Positions 44,601 to 53,500 of a DNA stretch of 64,000 nucleotides are shown piece by piece. Source of the DNA: Cupriavidus agavae (GTDB lineage: Bacteria; Pseudomonadota; Gammaproteobacteria; Burkholderiales; Burkholderiaceae); the NCBI RefSeq assembly GCF_004217045.1, contig NZ_SGXM01000002.1:62001-126000 (forward strand), in the 5' to 3' direction. The notes under the pieces were generated by a model. That model was given only the letters and a program-made list of their open reading frames with translations. It made no database searches and was not told where the DNA came from. The position numbers and the translations under genes were made by a program. Each line of letters begins with the position of its first letter. The first letter of the stretch is position 1.

Positions 44601-47600
44601 GCGAGCGCAGCCAGCGCATCGGCCGGCGCCAGCAGGCCGATGCCGGCGAGCGGGCGCGCCGCATCGGCCGCCATCTGGCGCAACACGGAGAACAGGCTGG
44701 CGGCCAACTGGCGCGCCTGCGCATCGGCCAGCAGCGCGCGGTCGAAGCGACAGGTCAGGTGCAGCGGGTCGGCGCCGTTCTGCGCGAACAGCAGCGTCAG
44801 CGGGTAGTTCGTCTCGGCGAGGTTGCGCACGTTCGAGAAGGCGAGACCGCCCGGGGTGCGGCGCAGCGCGGCATCGACCGGGTAGTTCTCGAAGACCACG
44901 ATGGAATCGAACAGCGCCTGTCCGCCGTGTCCGGCCCAACGCTGGATGTCGTAGAGCGGCGTGTGCTCGTGCTCGCGGATGGCCAGGTTCCGCGCCTGAA
45001 GGTCGCGCAGCCAGTCGCCCACGGCGGTGTCGGGGCGCGGTGCGGCCACCACGGGCAGCGTATTGATGAACAGCCCCAGCATCTGCTGCGCGGCCGGCAG
45101 GTCGGCGGGGCGGCCGGCCACGGTTGCACCGAACGCCACGCTGGACTGATTGGTGCAGCGTTGCAGCACCAGCAGCCACGCGGCCTGCACCAGTGTATTC
45201 AGCGTTACCTTCTGCGCGCGGGCGAAGCCGGCCAGCGTGGCGGTCTCGCCGGCATCCAGCCGATGATGGTGCTCGCCCTGGCCTGCGTCATCGCCGTCTG
45301 CAGGCGCCGGTAGCGCGGCCAGCAGACGGGTAGGCTGATCGAGCACGGAGAGCAGGCCCTCCCAGAAAGCGCGGCTCGCCCCGGCGTCGCGCGACTGCAG
45401 CCAGCCGATGTAGTCGCCGAAACGACCCACCGTGGGCGGCAATCCCTCGCCGCCGTAGTGGCGCAGCACCTCGCCCAGCAACTGGGCCGTGCTCCAGCCA
45501 TCGAGCAACAGGTGGTGGACGGTCCAGATCAGGTGATGGCGCTCCGGTCCGGTGCGCAGCAGCGCCACGCGCATTAGCGGCGGCCGGGCGAGGTCGAAGC
45601 CCATGGCGCGCTGGCTGGCGGCGAAGGCGTCGATGTCCGCAGCGCCACGGCCGGTCCAGTCCTCGATCACGATCGGCAGCGCCACGTCGCGGGCCACCCA
45701 TTGCAGCGGATGACCGGCGCGGTGGAGGAAGCCGCAGCGCAGGCTGTCGTGGCGTGCCAGCGCCGCCTGCCATGCCGCCGTGAAGCGCGCCGGGTCGACC
45801 CCTGCGACGTCCACGCGCAACTGGTTCGTGTAGGCGCTGCCCTGGTCGGCAAACACGCTGTGGAACAGCATGCCGGTCTGCATCGGCGACAGCGGGTACA
45901 GGTCGGCTGTCGTGGCCGGGTCGAGCCGCAGCGCGTCGAGTTCGCTCTGCGAGAGCCGGGCGAGCGGGAAGTCTGACGGCGTCAGGCCGCTGGCACCCGA
46001 TGTGCAATGGGCGACCACGTCCTCCAGTGCCGCGCGTAACGCGGCACCGAGATCTTCGATATCCGAGGGGCGATAGCGCCCCCGGGCATAGGCCAGCGAG
46101 AGCCGCAACTGGCCGTCCTGCACCTGTCCGCTCACGGACAGCGGATGCGACAGCGGCGTGGCGGCGTCCTGGTTGGCGCCCGTGGCGGCAGGCGAGCGCT
46201 GCCACGGCCCCTCGGCCAGCGTGCCATCCACCTGGCCCAGATAGTTGAAGACGATCTCGGGCCGGGGCAGGGCGGCCAATGCCTGTTGCTGGGCCGGCGT
46301 GCCGAAGCGCCGCAGCAGACCAAAGCCGATGCCTTCGCCCGGTACCGCGCGCAGTTGCTCCTTGACCGCACGGATGGCGTCGCCGACCACGCCGCTGGCG
46401 TCGAGTGCCACCGGGAACAGTGTCGTGAACCAGCCGACCGTGCGGCTCAGGTCGATGCCATCGTCCACGCCGGCCGCGCGGCCATGGCTCTCCAGCGCGA
46501 TCAGAACGTTCGCGCGCTGGGTCCAGCCTGACACCGCGCGGGCCAGCGCGGTCAGCAGCAGGTCGTTGACGCGCGTGCGATAGGCAGCCGGTGCACGTTG
46601 GAGCAGAGCTTGCGTCAGGTCGGCGGGCAGCGAGAGATGGACGTGCGCGCGCGCCGCCATCGTCAGCGGCGCTCCGGTGTCGCGCGCCGGCAGCGCGGCG
46701 TCGAGACCGGCCAGCGCCTGCCAGTGCGGCAGTTCGTCGGCGCGCGTCCGGGCGGCATCGCACAATGCCAGCGCCCAGCGCTGGAACGATGCGGTACGTG
46801 CGGGCAGCATTGGCGCGGCGCCTTGCAGCCGTGCCTGATAGGCGGCCAGCAGGTCCTCGACCAGCACGCGCCACGACACGCCATCCACCACCAGGTGGTG
46901 GATAACCAGCAGCAATTGCCACGCGCCGCCAGTCTGCAGTGCTACCGCCCGCAGCAACGGACCCCGTTCGATATCGAGGCTGCGCTGGGCCGCGTCGCAA
47001 TGGGCCAGCCGCTCGGCTTCGGAGGCCGCTTCCCGCGTCCAGAGCAGGTCGCCGCCGGGTTCGCCTTCTGCGTACGATTGCCGCCAATCGCCGGTCTCCT
47101 CGAAGAAGCGCAGGCGCAGCGCATCGTGATGCGTGACGATGTCGCGTAATGCCAGGCGCAAGCTATCGGCATCGAGGCCGTCACGGCAGTCGAGCAGTAC
47201 CGACTGGTTCCAGTGATGGCGGCGGGCCATCGGCTGGTCGAAGAAGTCGGCCTGAATCGGCAGCAGCGGTACAGCCCCGTGGGGCACATCGTCAGAGGAC
47301 GCACCGACCTCTACGGGGACGGCCACGGCGGCGAGATCGCTCAGCGTCTGGCGCTCGAACAACTGGCGCGGCGTGAGCACCCAGCCGGCGGCACGGGCGC
47401 GCGCCACGATCTGCAGGCTCAGGATCGAATCGCCGCCCAGTTCGAAGAAGTTGTCGGCGCGGCCAACGCGCGGCACGCCAAGGACATCGGTCCAGATGGC
47501 GGCCAGTGTAGTCTCGGGCTCGCCCTCCGGCGCCACGAACGCCTGCGCACTGCCGAAGGCGGGCGCGGGCAGCGCGCGGCGGTCGAGCTTGCCGTTGGGC

Positions 47601-50578
47601 GTCATGGGCAGCGCGTCGAGCCGCACGAAAGCCGCCGGCACCATGTAGTCGGGCAGTTCGGCGGCCAGCACCGCGCGGATGGCTTCGAGATCGACCTGCG
47701 CACCGGCGGCGGGCACCACGTAGGCCGCCAGCCGGGCGCCGGACGGCCCCTCGACCGCCAGCACCGCCGCATCGCCAACGCCATCCTGCGCGAGAATGCG
47801 CGCCTCGATCTCGCCCGGCTCGATCCGGAAACCGCGGATCTTGAGCTGCTGGTCGATCCGGCCCAGGTATTCGAGCTGGCCGTCCGGCAGCCAGCGCGCG
47901 AGGTCGCCGGTGCGATAGAGCCGCGCGCCATCGTCGGCGAACGGGTCGGGAACGAAGCGTTCGGCGGTCATCGCTGGCCGGTTGAGGTAGCCACGCGCCA
48001 GCCCCTGGCCACCGATGTAGAGCTCGCCCGCCACGCCGGGCGGCACGAGATTGAGTTCGGCGTCGAGCAGGTAGCAGCGGCGGTCGCCTACCGGTCGGCC
48101 AATCGGGGCATAGGTGCCGGCAAAGTCGGCGGCCTCGGCGCGCACCTTCCAGACCATTGGCGTGACGACCGTTTCGGTTGGCCCGTAGCCATTGATATAG
48201 GTCTGCGCGCCGAGCGCCCGGCGGGCCTGCGCAAATGCGCCGCGCGGCATGGCTTCGCCACCGAACGAGTACAGCGCGACCGGCGGATGCTGGCCGGCTT
48301 GCTCGCAATGCTCGGCAAGCTGGCGCAGGTAGGCGGGCGGGAACCCGGCATTGGTCACGCCGTGGCGCGCCATGGCGGCGGCGGTCTGTTCGGGGGTCCA
48401 GAGCGTGTCGTCGCGCAGCACCAGCGAGCCGCCACAGGCCAGCGCGCAGAGCCAGCGCTCGTGGGCGCCATCGAACGCGAACGACAGGAAGTGCAGTTCG
48501 CGGGAGTCCGGCCCCATCTCGTAGGCGTCGATGGTGGCCGCGACATGCATCGCCAGCGGGCCGTGGGAGACGCAGACGCCCTTGGGCCGCCCGGTCGAGC
48601 CCGAGGTGTAGATCACGTAGGCCAGTTGGTCCGGGTGCACGGTCGCCCCGGCAAGCGGGGCAGTGTCCGGGGCCACCATGTCGGGCGTGAGCACCGGCAG
48701 CGACGCCGGTGCGGGCAGCGTATCGAGCAGGGCGGGCTCGGTGACGAGCAGGCGGATGGCGCTGTCCTCGAACAGATAGGCGAGGCGGTCCCTGGGATAG
48801 GCGGGGTCGAACGGCACGTAGGCCGCGCCCGCGCGCATCACGGCCAGCAGGGCCACGATGATGTCGGGCGAGCGGGACAGGGCGATCCCCACGCGGTCCT
48901 CGGCGCCGATGCCACGCGCGTGCAGCGTGGCCGCGAGGCGGTCGGCGCGGGCGAGCAGTTCGCCGTATCGCAGGGTCTGGTTGCCGCAGATGACGGCCAC
49001 GGAATCGGGCTGCGCGGCGGCGTGGCGGGCGATATGGGCGTGGACCGGCAGGCAATCGTCGGCGGGTGCGGTGCCCTGGCCGAGCGCCAGCAGGTGATGG
49101 CGTTCGGGCAGGTCGAGCAGGTCTACCGCGTCAAGCGCAACGGCCGGATCATCGGCCAGTTGTTCCAGCAGCCGCAGGTAGTGACGCGCCAGCCGTTGCG
49201 CCGTGCTGGCGTCGAACAGTTCGCGTGCATAGTGGAAACAGGCGTGGATGCGTCCGGAAGAATCCTCGCGCGTGTCGAGCGTCAGTTCCAGCGCCGTGGT
49301 CCGTTCGCCGACCGGTGCGCTTTCCAGTTCGAGGCCGGGCAACGTGACGCGCGCAGCGCGGTCGCCCCGGCGATGGTTGTGCACCACCTGGAACAGCGGG
49401 TGATAGCTCATGCTGCGCGCCGGCTGCAGTGCCTCCACCAGTTGCTCGAACGGCAGGTCCTGATGCGCCTGCGCGCCCAGCACGGCGTGGCGGAGGTGAT
49501 CGAGCAGCGTCGACAGTGGCTGCCGCCCGTCGATGCGGCCTCGTACGATCTGCGTGTTGACGAACAGGCCGACCACGCGCTCGGTCTCGATGCGGTTGCG
49601 GCCCGCCACCGGCATGCCGACGCAGATGTCTGCGCTACCGGTGTATCGGTGCAGCAGCGCGTGGAAGCCGGCCAGCAGCGCCATGAACAGCGTACCGCCC
49701 TGCGCCTGCGCACGTGCGCGCAGCGTGGCTGCCAGGGCGTCCGGCACGACGATTTCGCACCGCTCGGCCACGTAGGCAGCGGCAGCCGGTCGCGGACGAT
49801 CGGTCGGCAAGGCCAGCACGTCAGGCGCGCCGGCCAGGGTGTCGATCCACCAGGCAAGCTGGCGCTCCCGCTCGCCGGCCTCCAGCCAGTTGCGCTGCCA
49901 TGCGGCAAAGTCGCCATAGCCAATGGGCGTGTCCGCCAGTGCCAGTGCCTGCCCGGAAAGCCGGGCGCGGTAGGCGGCGGCAAGATCGTCGATCAGCAAC
50001 TGCATCGACCAGCCATCCGAAACGATGTGGTGCATCACCAGCACCAGCCGGTGCGCCTGTTCGCCGAGCTTCAGCAGGTGTACCCGCAGCAACGGCGCGG
50101 CGCCGAGATCGAAAGGCGCTTCGGCAATGGCGGCGGCCTGGGCATCGGCAAGGGCAGGGTTCGCCGACAGATCGGTCACCGGCAGTTCGATGGCGACACC
50201 GGGGTGTATTCGCTGCGTCACGCGGCCATCGGCATCGGCGATGAAGGCCGTGCGCAGCGCGTCGTGCCGGCGGGCCAGCACCGCGAACGCGTCGTGCAGC
50301 GCAGTTACGTCGAGCGTGCCGCGCAGTTCCACGCTGCTGCTGATGTGATAGGCCGCGCTGTCCGGCTCGAAGCGGTGCAGGAACCACTGGCGCTGCTGCG
50401 CGTACGACAGCGGCGCGTCATGGGCGGCGCCGGCGTCCGGGCGCGGCAGCGCGGGAATCGGCAGCTGCGTGAATGCGATGCCCTGCTCGGCCATCTTGTC
50501 GAGGAAGGCACGGCGCTGGGCCGGCGCCAGCGTGGCAAAGCGCGCGGCCAGGCGGGCCGCGGTGTTGGCTTCGATCAT
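38693..50578 (-). CDS. Three-module NRPS with terminal thioesterase: C-A(OHOrn?)-T-E-C-A(Ser)-T-C-A(OHOrn?)-T-TE
   Basis: A 3961-residue synthetase, last of the assembly line. Domains by motif: C (HHIVSDG, residue about 160), A1 (about 500-1005), T (GGDS, about 1051), E (HHLVVDG, about 1227), C (HHLLLDG, about 1687), A2 (about 2010-2520), T (about 2548), C (HHLLVDG, about 2768), A3 (about 3065-3574), T (about 3616), TE (nucleophile in GWSVG, about 3756; His in GVDHHAIV, about 3914). Aligned by eye, the A2 pocket is D-V-W-H-V-S-L-I-D-K, the known serine code. A1 and A3 share D-G-E-G-S-G-G-V-T-K; the glutamate fits a basic or hydroxamate side chain, and the hydroxylase and acyltransferase in the cluster make acyl-hydroxyornithine the likely substrate. 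The E domain makes the first of these D. Its ATG follows the preceding stop directly. The TE releases the peptide by hydrolysis or cyclisation. Confidence 0.93.
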   Translation of the reverse strand: MIEANTAARLAARFATLAPAQRRAFLDKMAEQGIAFTQLPIPALPRPDAGAAHDAPLSYAQQRQWFLHRFEPDSAAYHISSSVELRGTLDVTALHDAFAVLARRHDALRTAFIADADGRVTQRIHPGVAIELPVTDLSANPALADAQAAAIAEAPFDLGAAPLLRVHLLKLGEQAHRLVLVMHHIVSDGWSMQLLIDDLAAAYRARLSGQALALADTPIGYGDFAAWQRNWLEAGERERQLAWWIDTLAGAPDVLALPTDRPRPAAAAYVAERCEIVVPDALAATLRARAQAQGGTLFMALLAGFHALLHRYTGSADICVGMPVAGRNRIETERVVGLFVNTQIVRGRIDGRQPLSTLLDHLRHAVLGAQAHQDLPFEQLVEALQPARSMSYHPLFQVVHNHRRGDRAARVTLPGLELESAPVGERTTALELTLDTREDSSGRIHACFHYARELFDASTAQRLARHYLRLLEQLADDPAVALDAVDLLDLPERHHLLALGQGTAPADDCLPVHAHIARHAAAQPDSVAVICGNQTLRYGELLARADRLAATLHARGIGAEDRVGIALSRSPDIIVALLAVMRAGAAYVPFDPAYPRDRLAYLFEDSAIRLLVTEPALLDTLPAPASLPVLTPDMVAPDTAPLAGATVHPDQLAYVIYTSGSTGRPKGVCVSHGPLAMHVAATIDAYEMGPDSRELHFLSFAFDGAHERWLCALACGGSLVLRDDTLWTPEQTAAAMARHGVTNAGFPPAYLRQLAEHCEQAGQHPPVALYSFGGEAMPRGAFAQARRALGAQTYINGYGPTETVVTPMVWKVRAEAADFAGTYAPIGRPVGDRRCYLLDAELNLVPPGVAGELYIGGQGLARGYLNRPAMTAERFVPDPFADDGARLYRTGDLARWLPDGQLEYLGRIDQQLKIRGFRIEPGEIEARILAQDGVGDAAVLAVEGPSGARLAAYVVPAAGAQVDLEAIRAVLAAELPDYMVPAAFVRLDALPMTPNGKLDRRALPAPAFGSAQAFVAPEGEPETTLAAIWTDVLGVPRVGRADNFFELGGDSILSLQIVARARAAGWVLTPRQLFERQTLSDLAAVAVPVEVGASSDDVPHGAVPLLPIQADFFDQPMARRHHWNQSVLLDCRDGLDADSLRLALRDIVTHHDALRLRFFEETGDWRQSYAEGEPGGDLLWTREAASEAERLAHCDAAQRSLDIERGPLLRAVALQTGGAWQLLLVIHHLVVDGVSWRVLVEDLLAAYQARLQGAAPMLPARTASFQRWALALCDAARTRADELPHWQALAGLDAALPARDTGAPLTMAARAHVHLSLPADLTQALLQRAPAAYRTRVNDLLLTALARAVSGWTQRANVLIALESHGRAAGVDDGIDLSRTVGWFTTLFPVALDASGVVGDAIRAVKEQLRAVPGEGIGFGLLRRFGTPAQQQALAALPRPEIVFNYLGQVDGTLAEGPWQRSPAATGANQDAATPLSHPLSVSGQVQDGQLRLSLAYARGRYRPSDIEDLGAALRAALEDVVAHCTSGASGLTPSDFPLARLSQSELDALRLDPATTADLYPLSPMQTGMLFHSVFADQGSAYTNQLRVDVAGVDPARFTAAWQAALARHDSLRCGFLHRAGHPLQWVARDVALPIVIEDWTGRGAADIDAFAASQRAMGFDLARPPLMRVALLRTGPERHHLIWTVHHLLLDGWSTAQLLGEVLRHYGGEGLPPTVGRFGDYIGWLQSRDAGASRAFWEGLLSVLDQPTRLLAALPAPADGDDAGQGEHHHRLDAGETATLAGFARAQKVTLNTLVQAAWLLVLQRCTNQSSVAFGATVAGRPADLPAAQQMLGLFINTLPVVAAPRPDTAVGDWLRDLQARNLAIREHEHTPLYDIQRWAGHGGQALFDSIVVFENYPVDAALRRTPGGLAFSNVRNLAETNYPLTLLFAQNGADPLHLTCRFDRALLADAQARQLAASLFSVLRQMAADAARPLAGIGLLAPADALAALAQGTACATYPPAEPVHRLFEAQAAARPDAIALCMGDQSLTYAALNRRANALAHRLIARGVGPDVPVGVLAERSVEMVVALLAVLKAGGAYVPFDPDYPADRLGYMIGDSGVALVLVQRLDSLPALPPLSRAITPIDLNAAALHDEGDAGNPTPALSPENLAYIIYTSGSTGRPKGAANRHGALFNRLWWMQQQYRLDAADTVLQKTPFSFDVSVWEFFWPLMTGARLAMAAPGDHRDPQRIAALIAQHRVTTLHFVPSMLQAFVADAGVAAHCGSLRHIVCSGEALPADLARRAMALLPHAGLHNLYGPTEAAIDVTHWTCRADLGHSVPIGRPIANVSAHVLDAALQPVPDGVAGELYLGGAGLARGYLGRAALTAERFVADPHGTHGDRLYRTGDLARRLAGGKIEYLGRLDHQVKIRGLRIEPGEIEARLLAHEGVREAIVIAQTQDGPARLVAYVVPSAGVAPQPDSLRHWLAQTLPDYMVPGAVIVLERMPVTPNGKLDRRALPSPGFTGTAAYEAPGAGVETLLAGAWSDVLKVARVGRADNFFELGGDSILSLQIVARLRAEGWHLTPKHLFELQTLAAVAAAAIPLATAEAMQQRGEPLPRPRRDTLQSADFPLARLTQPQLDALALDAASVQDIYPLSPMQAGMLYHSVARADAGSAYINQLRVDIDGLDPARFAQAWRDTLAAHDTLRTGFVPRGDQPLQWVAHDVPLPFEAADWSGRDDQAAALDALAAAELARGFDLERPPLMRLMLVRTGAGRHHLVWTVHHLLVDGWSTSQLLGEVLQRYTGEHVAAPAGRFADYIGWLQSRDAGAARTFWAGALDGFDTPTRLAEALQAPSAGKGYGLLQHACSPAMTERLAAFARTQKVTLNTVVQAAWLLLLQRYTGQRRVAFGATVAGRPAEVPGAQQMLGLFINTLPVIAAPQPDQQIGDWLRDLQAFNVSAREHGHTPLSDIQRWGGQAGQRLFDSILVFENFPLEDALEPAARSGLRFETQGSTGLTEYEMDVEVSLRQTLRLGFTYMRRAFDATQVERLCAQMMALLDTIDTAGSVGQWSLLDAGDRAALQQLGQGTPPADDCLPVHAHIARHAAAQPDSVAVICGDQTLRYGELLARADRLAATLHARGIGAEDRVGIALSRSPDIIVALLAVMRAGAAYVPFDPAYPRDRLAYLFDDSAIRLLVTEPALLDTLPAPASLPVLTPDMVAPDTAPLAGATVHPDQLAYVIYTSGSTGRPKGVCVSHGPLAMHVAATIDAYEMGPDSRELHFLSFAFDGAHERWLCALACGGSLVLRDDTLWTPEQTAAAMARHGVTNAGFPPAYLRQLAEHCEQAGQHPPVALYSFGGEAMPRGAFAQARRALGAQTYINGYGPTETVVTPMVWKVRAEAADFAGTYAPIGRPVGDRRCYLLDAELNLVPPGVAGELYIGGQGLARGYLNRPAMTAERFVPDPFADDGARLYRTGDLARWLPDGQLEYLGRIDQQLKIRGFRIEPGEIEARILAQDGVGDAAVLAVEGPSGARLAAYVVPAAGAQVDLEAIRAVLAAELPDYMVPAAFVRLDALPMTPNGKLDRRALPAPESAPADHYVAPRTEAQRWLAQVWQDVLGVERVGLDDNFFTLGGDSLLSLKVISRVRANSAAGVDLKLRDLMRTPTIGQLLPDGEVAQAAPAATPTALRVLAQGPADGGLPPVACVHAALGTLFDYDAIVAQLGRRRTVYGFQSRALGDPAWRDASLAALAADYVREWRAVQPQGPYLLLGWSVGATVATWMARELERQGETVQWLGLVDPFVPEATAQDGASPGWPAALQALAARLLPGTPALAVPEPVAATPDVAGVAALLAPLVARTEASAVVPGADELAQMFVAGHRLSALVSAETSVPVVRAPRSTWWRAGRDSAIARLAGWQGEPARQAVLDGVDHHAIVRDSRLLADLGDLAGTHPGEPSASVSGHAAESVADFPAATLPT
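39857..41385 (-). repeat. Near-identical A-domain block, copy 2 (module 3)
   Basis: About 1.53 kb covering A3 from before its first core motif to its end. It is nearly identical, base for base and with no insertions or deletions, to 47561-49089; the constant offset is 7704 bp (2568 codons). Scattered single changes are seen, for example near 40922-40933. Outside the block the two modules diverge sharply. Confidence 0.9.
47561..49089 (-). repeat. Near-identical A-domain block, copy 1 (module 1)
   Basis: Partner of 39857-41385, covering A1 of the same protein. The neighbouring T domains differ (GGDSI type here, GGDSL type in the partner), so only the adenylation unit was copied or homogenised. 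Confidence 0.9.
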
Positions 50579-53500
50579 TCAGACAGACTCCAGGGAATTG
50601 GCAAACGCTTCCAGCTCCAGCAGGGCGGTTTCATCGGCATGGCGCTGTTGCTGCGGCAGCGCGGCGGCCAGTTCGGCCAGCGTGGCAGCGCCGAACAGCA
50701 GGGCCAGCGGTGCGTCGATGCCGAGTTCGCCCTGAATGCGGGACAGAAGCTGGACGGCCAGCAGGGAGTGGCCGCCCAAGGCAAAGAAGTTGTCGTGGCG
50801 GTGCACCGCCGGTACCCGTAGCAGGTCTTGCCAGATGGCAGCCAACCGGGTTTCGAGTTCGCCTTGCGGCGCCTCGCCGGGCGTGGCAGCCGGGGCGTCG
50901 GGCTTCGGCAGCGCGCGGCGGTCGAGCTTGCCGTTGGCGGTCAGTGGCAGCGTGTCGAGCAGGCAGATCGTGGCCGGGACCATATGCCCCGGCAGCACCG
51001 CGGCCAGCGCGCGCCGGAGGTCGGCGGAATCAGGCTGCATGCCATCATCGGGCACGGCGTAGCCAACCAGCTGCATGCCGGTCCCGGCCAGATCCGCGAC
51101 CACGGCGGCCTGCCGGATGCCGGGCAGGGCCGCAAGCTGCGCGGCCACTTCGCCCGGCTCCACGCGGAAGCCGCGGATCTTCACCTGATCGTCGATCCGG
51201 CCAAGGTACTCGAACCGTCCATCGGCATGGCGGCGCACCCGGTCACCGGTCCGGTAGAGACGCGCGCCGCCTGCGAACGGGTCGGGCACGAAGCGGTCAG
51301 CGGTCAGCGCCGCCCTGCCAAGGTAGCCGCGTGCCAGTGCCGGGCCGCCGAGATACAGTTCGCCCGCCACGCCGGTGGGCTGCGGGGACAGTTCGGTATC
51401 GAGCACGTAGGCGCTGGTGCCGGCCAGCGGCTGGCCCAGCGGCAGGCCCGCGCCTGGGTGAGGCGTGGTGCCCGCAGCGTGCACAAGGACGCCAACGGTG
51501 GTTTCGGTCGGTCCGTAGTGGTTCAACAGCCGGCAGGCCGGCCGGGCCGCATGGAGGCGCGCCCGGAGCGTGGCATCGGTGGCTTCGCCGCCCAGCACAA
51601 GCGTGTGCGCCGGCAGCAGGTCGGCCTCGGCCACGCCGGCTGCGGCGGCGCCGTCGAGCAGCGCGCGCAGATGGCTTGGCACGATTTTGAGCACGCCGAT
51701 GCCGTGTTCGGCCATGTAGCGGCCGAACGCTGCCGCATCGAAGACACAGCGACGCTCGGGCAGGTGCAGCGCCGCGCCGCTGGCCAGCGCGCCGAACAGC
51801 ACCGTGTGGCCCAGGTCGGCGGCGGGCGTGGACACCATCGCCATGCGCAGGCCCTGCGGCAGTGCCAGCGGCGCCAGCACGCCGTGCAGATAGTGCGCGA
51901 GCGCGGCGTGCGACACGCCGACGCCCTTGGGCCGGCCCGTGGAGCCGGACGTGTAGATCACGTAGGCCAGATGGGCGGGATGCAGATCGACGGCGGGGTT
52001 GGCTGCCTCGGCCGCGTCTGGCGTCGGCTCGTCGAGATCGATGACCGGGACGGTGCAGGCATCGATCAGCGCGCTGTCCGCATGCCGCGTCAGCAGCAGC
52101 GCCACGCGGCTGTCTTCCACCATGAAGGCGAGGCGGTCGGCCGGGTAGTCAGGATCGAATGGCACGTACACGCCGCCAGCCTTGAGGACAGCCAGCAGCC
52201 CGACAACCAGTTCGACCGAGCGCTCGGCCAGCACGCCCACCGGCACGTCCGGCCCGACACCATGTGCCATCAGGCGCGCCGCCAGCGCGTTGGCGCGGCG
52301 GTTGAGGTCCCGGTAGCTCAGCGTGTGACCGTCCGCGACCAGCGCGATGGCGTCGGGCGTGGTGGCGGCGTGCGCCTCGAAGCGATAGTGGGCCAGCGGC
52401 TGGCCCGGCTCGTCGGTGACGGCCGGCATTGGGGCCCCAGCGGTGAGGCCGATCTGGCCGAGTAGCCGGCCTGGATCGCCGGCCATCTGACGCATGACGT
52501 GGCACAGGCTGTCGGCAAGCCGGGCCGCCAGCGCTTCGTCCAGCCGGGCCCGATCGAAGCGGCAGGTCAGCCGCAGCACATCGGTCTGGGCCAGCACCAG
52601 CGTCAGTGGGTAGTTGGTTTCGGCCCGATTGCTCACGTTGCCGAACGCCAGCCCGCCGGGCGCGGTGCGCAGTGCGGCGTCTACCGGGTAGTTTTCGAAG
52701 ACCACGATCGAGTCGAACAACGCCTGGCCGCCGTGGCCCGCCCAGCGCTGGATGTCGTAGAGCGGTGTCTGCTCGTGCTCGCGCAGGGCGAGGTTCAGCG
52801 CCTGTACGTGGCGCAGCCAGTCGCCTACCGTCTGTTCCGGCGCGGGCGATGCCACGACCGGCAGCGTGTTGATGAACAGGCCCAGCATCTGCTGGGCGGC
52901 CGGCAGGTCGGCCGGGCGGCCGGCCACCGTTGCGCCGAACGCTACGCACTGCTGGCCGGTGCAGCGTTGCAGGACCAGCAGCCATGCGGCCTGCACCAGC
53001 GTGTTCAGCGTGACTTTCTGGTTGCGCGCGAAAGTGGCGAGCGCGGCCGTCTCGGCAGCATCGAGCAGCAGGTGCTGTTCGGTGTGACCCTCGCCGGACG
53101 CGGGTGCCGGCAACGCCGCCATCAGCCGCGTCGGCTCATCCAGCGGCTGCAGCGTGGCGCGCCAGAACGTCTCGCTGGCGGTGGTATCGCGCGCCTGCAG
53201 CCAGCCAATGTAGTCGGCGAAGCGGCCGCCGGCCGGCGCGGGCGGCTCGCCTGCGTAGTGGCGCAGCACCTCGCCCAGCAACTGGGCCGTGCTCCAGCCG
53301 TCGAGCAGCAGGTGGTGGACCGTCCAGACCAGATGATGCTGGTCGGCGCCGGTGCGCAGCAATGCCAGGCGCATCAGGGGCGGGTGCGCCAGATCGAAGC
53401 GTTGCGCCAGTTGCGCACGGGCGAACGTATCGATCTCGGCGGCGTTGCGGCCCGTCCAGTCTTCGGCGATGACCGGCAGCGGCACGTCCCGGGCGACCCA

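Noticed and set aside
39857..49089. Direct repeats in the NRPS genes as a possible CRISPR or mobile element
   Set aside because: The repeats are in-frame A-domain copies, with no spacer pattern, inverted ends or transposase.
38990..50821. Very long open frames on the plus strand opposite the NRPS genes (for example 38990-44218 and 47213-50821)
   Set aside because: They are antisense shadows caused by high GC at the third codon position. The translations are rich in Arg, Gly, Ala and His with no domain, while the minus strand carries every NRPS core motif in order.
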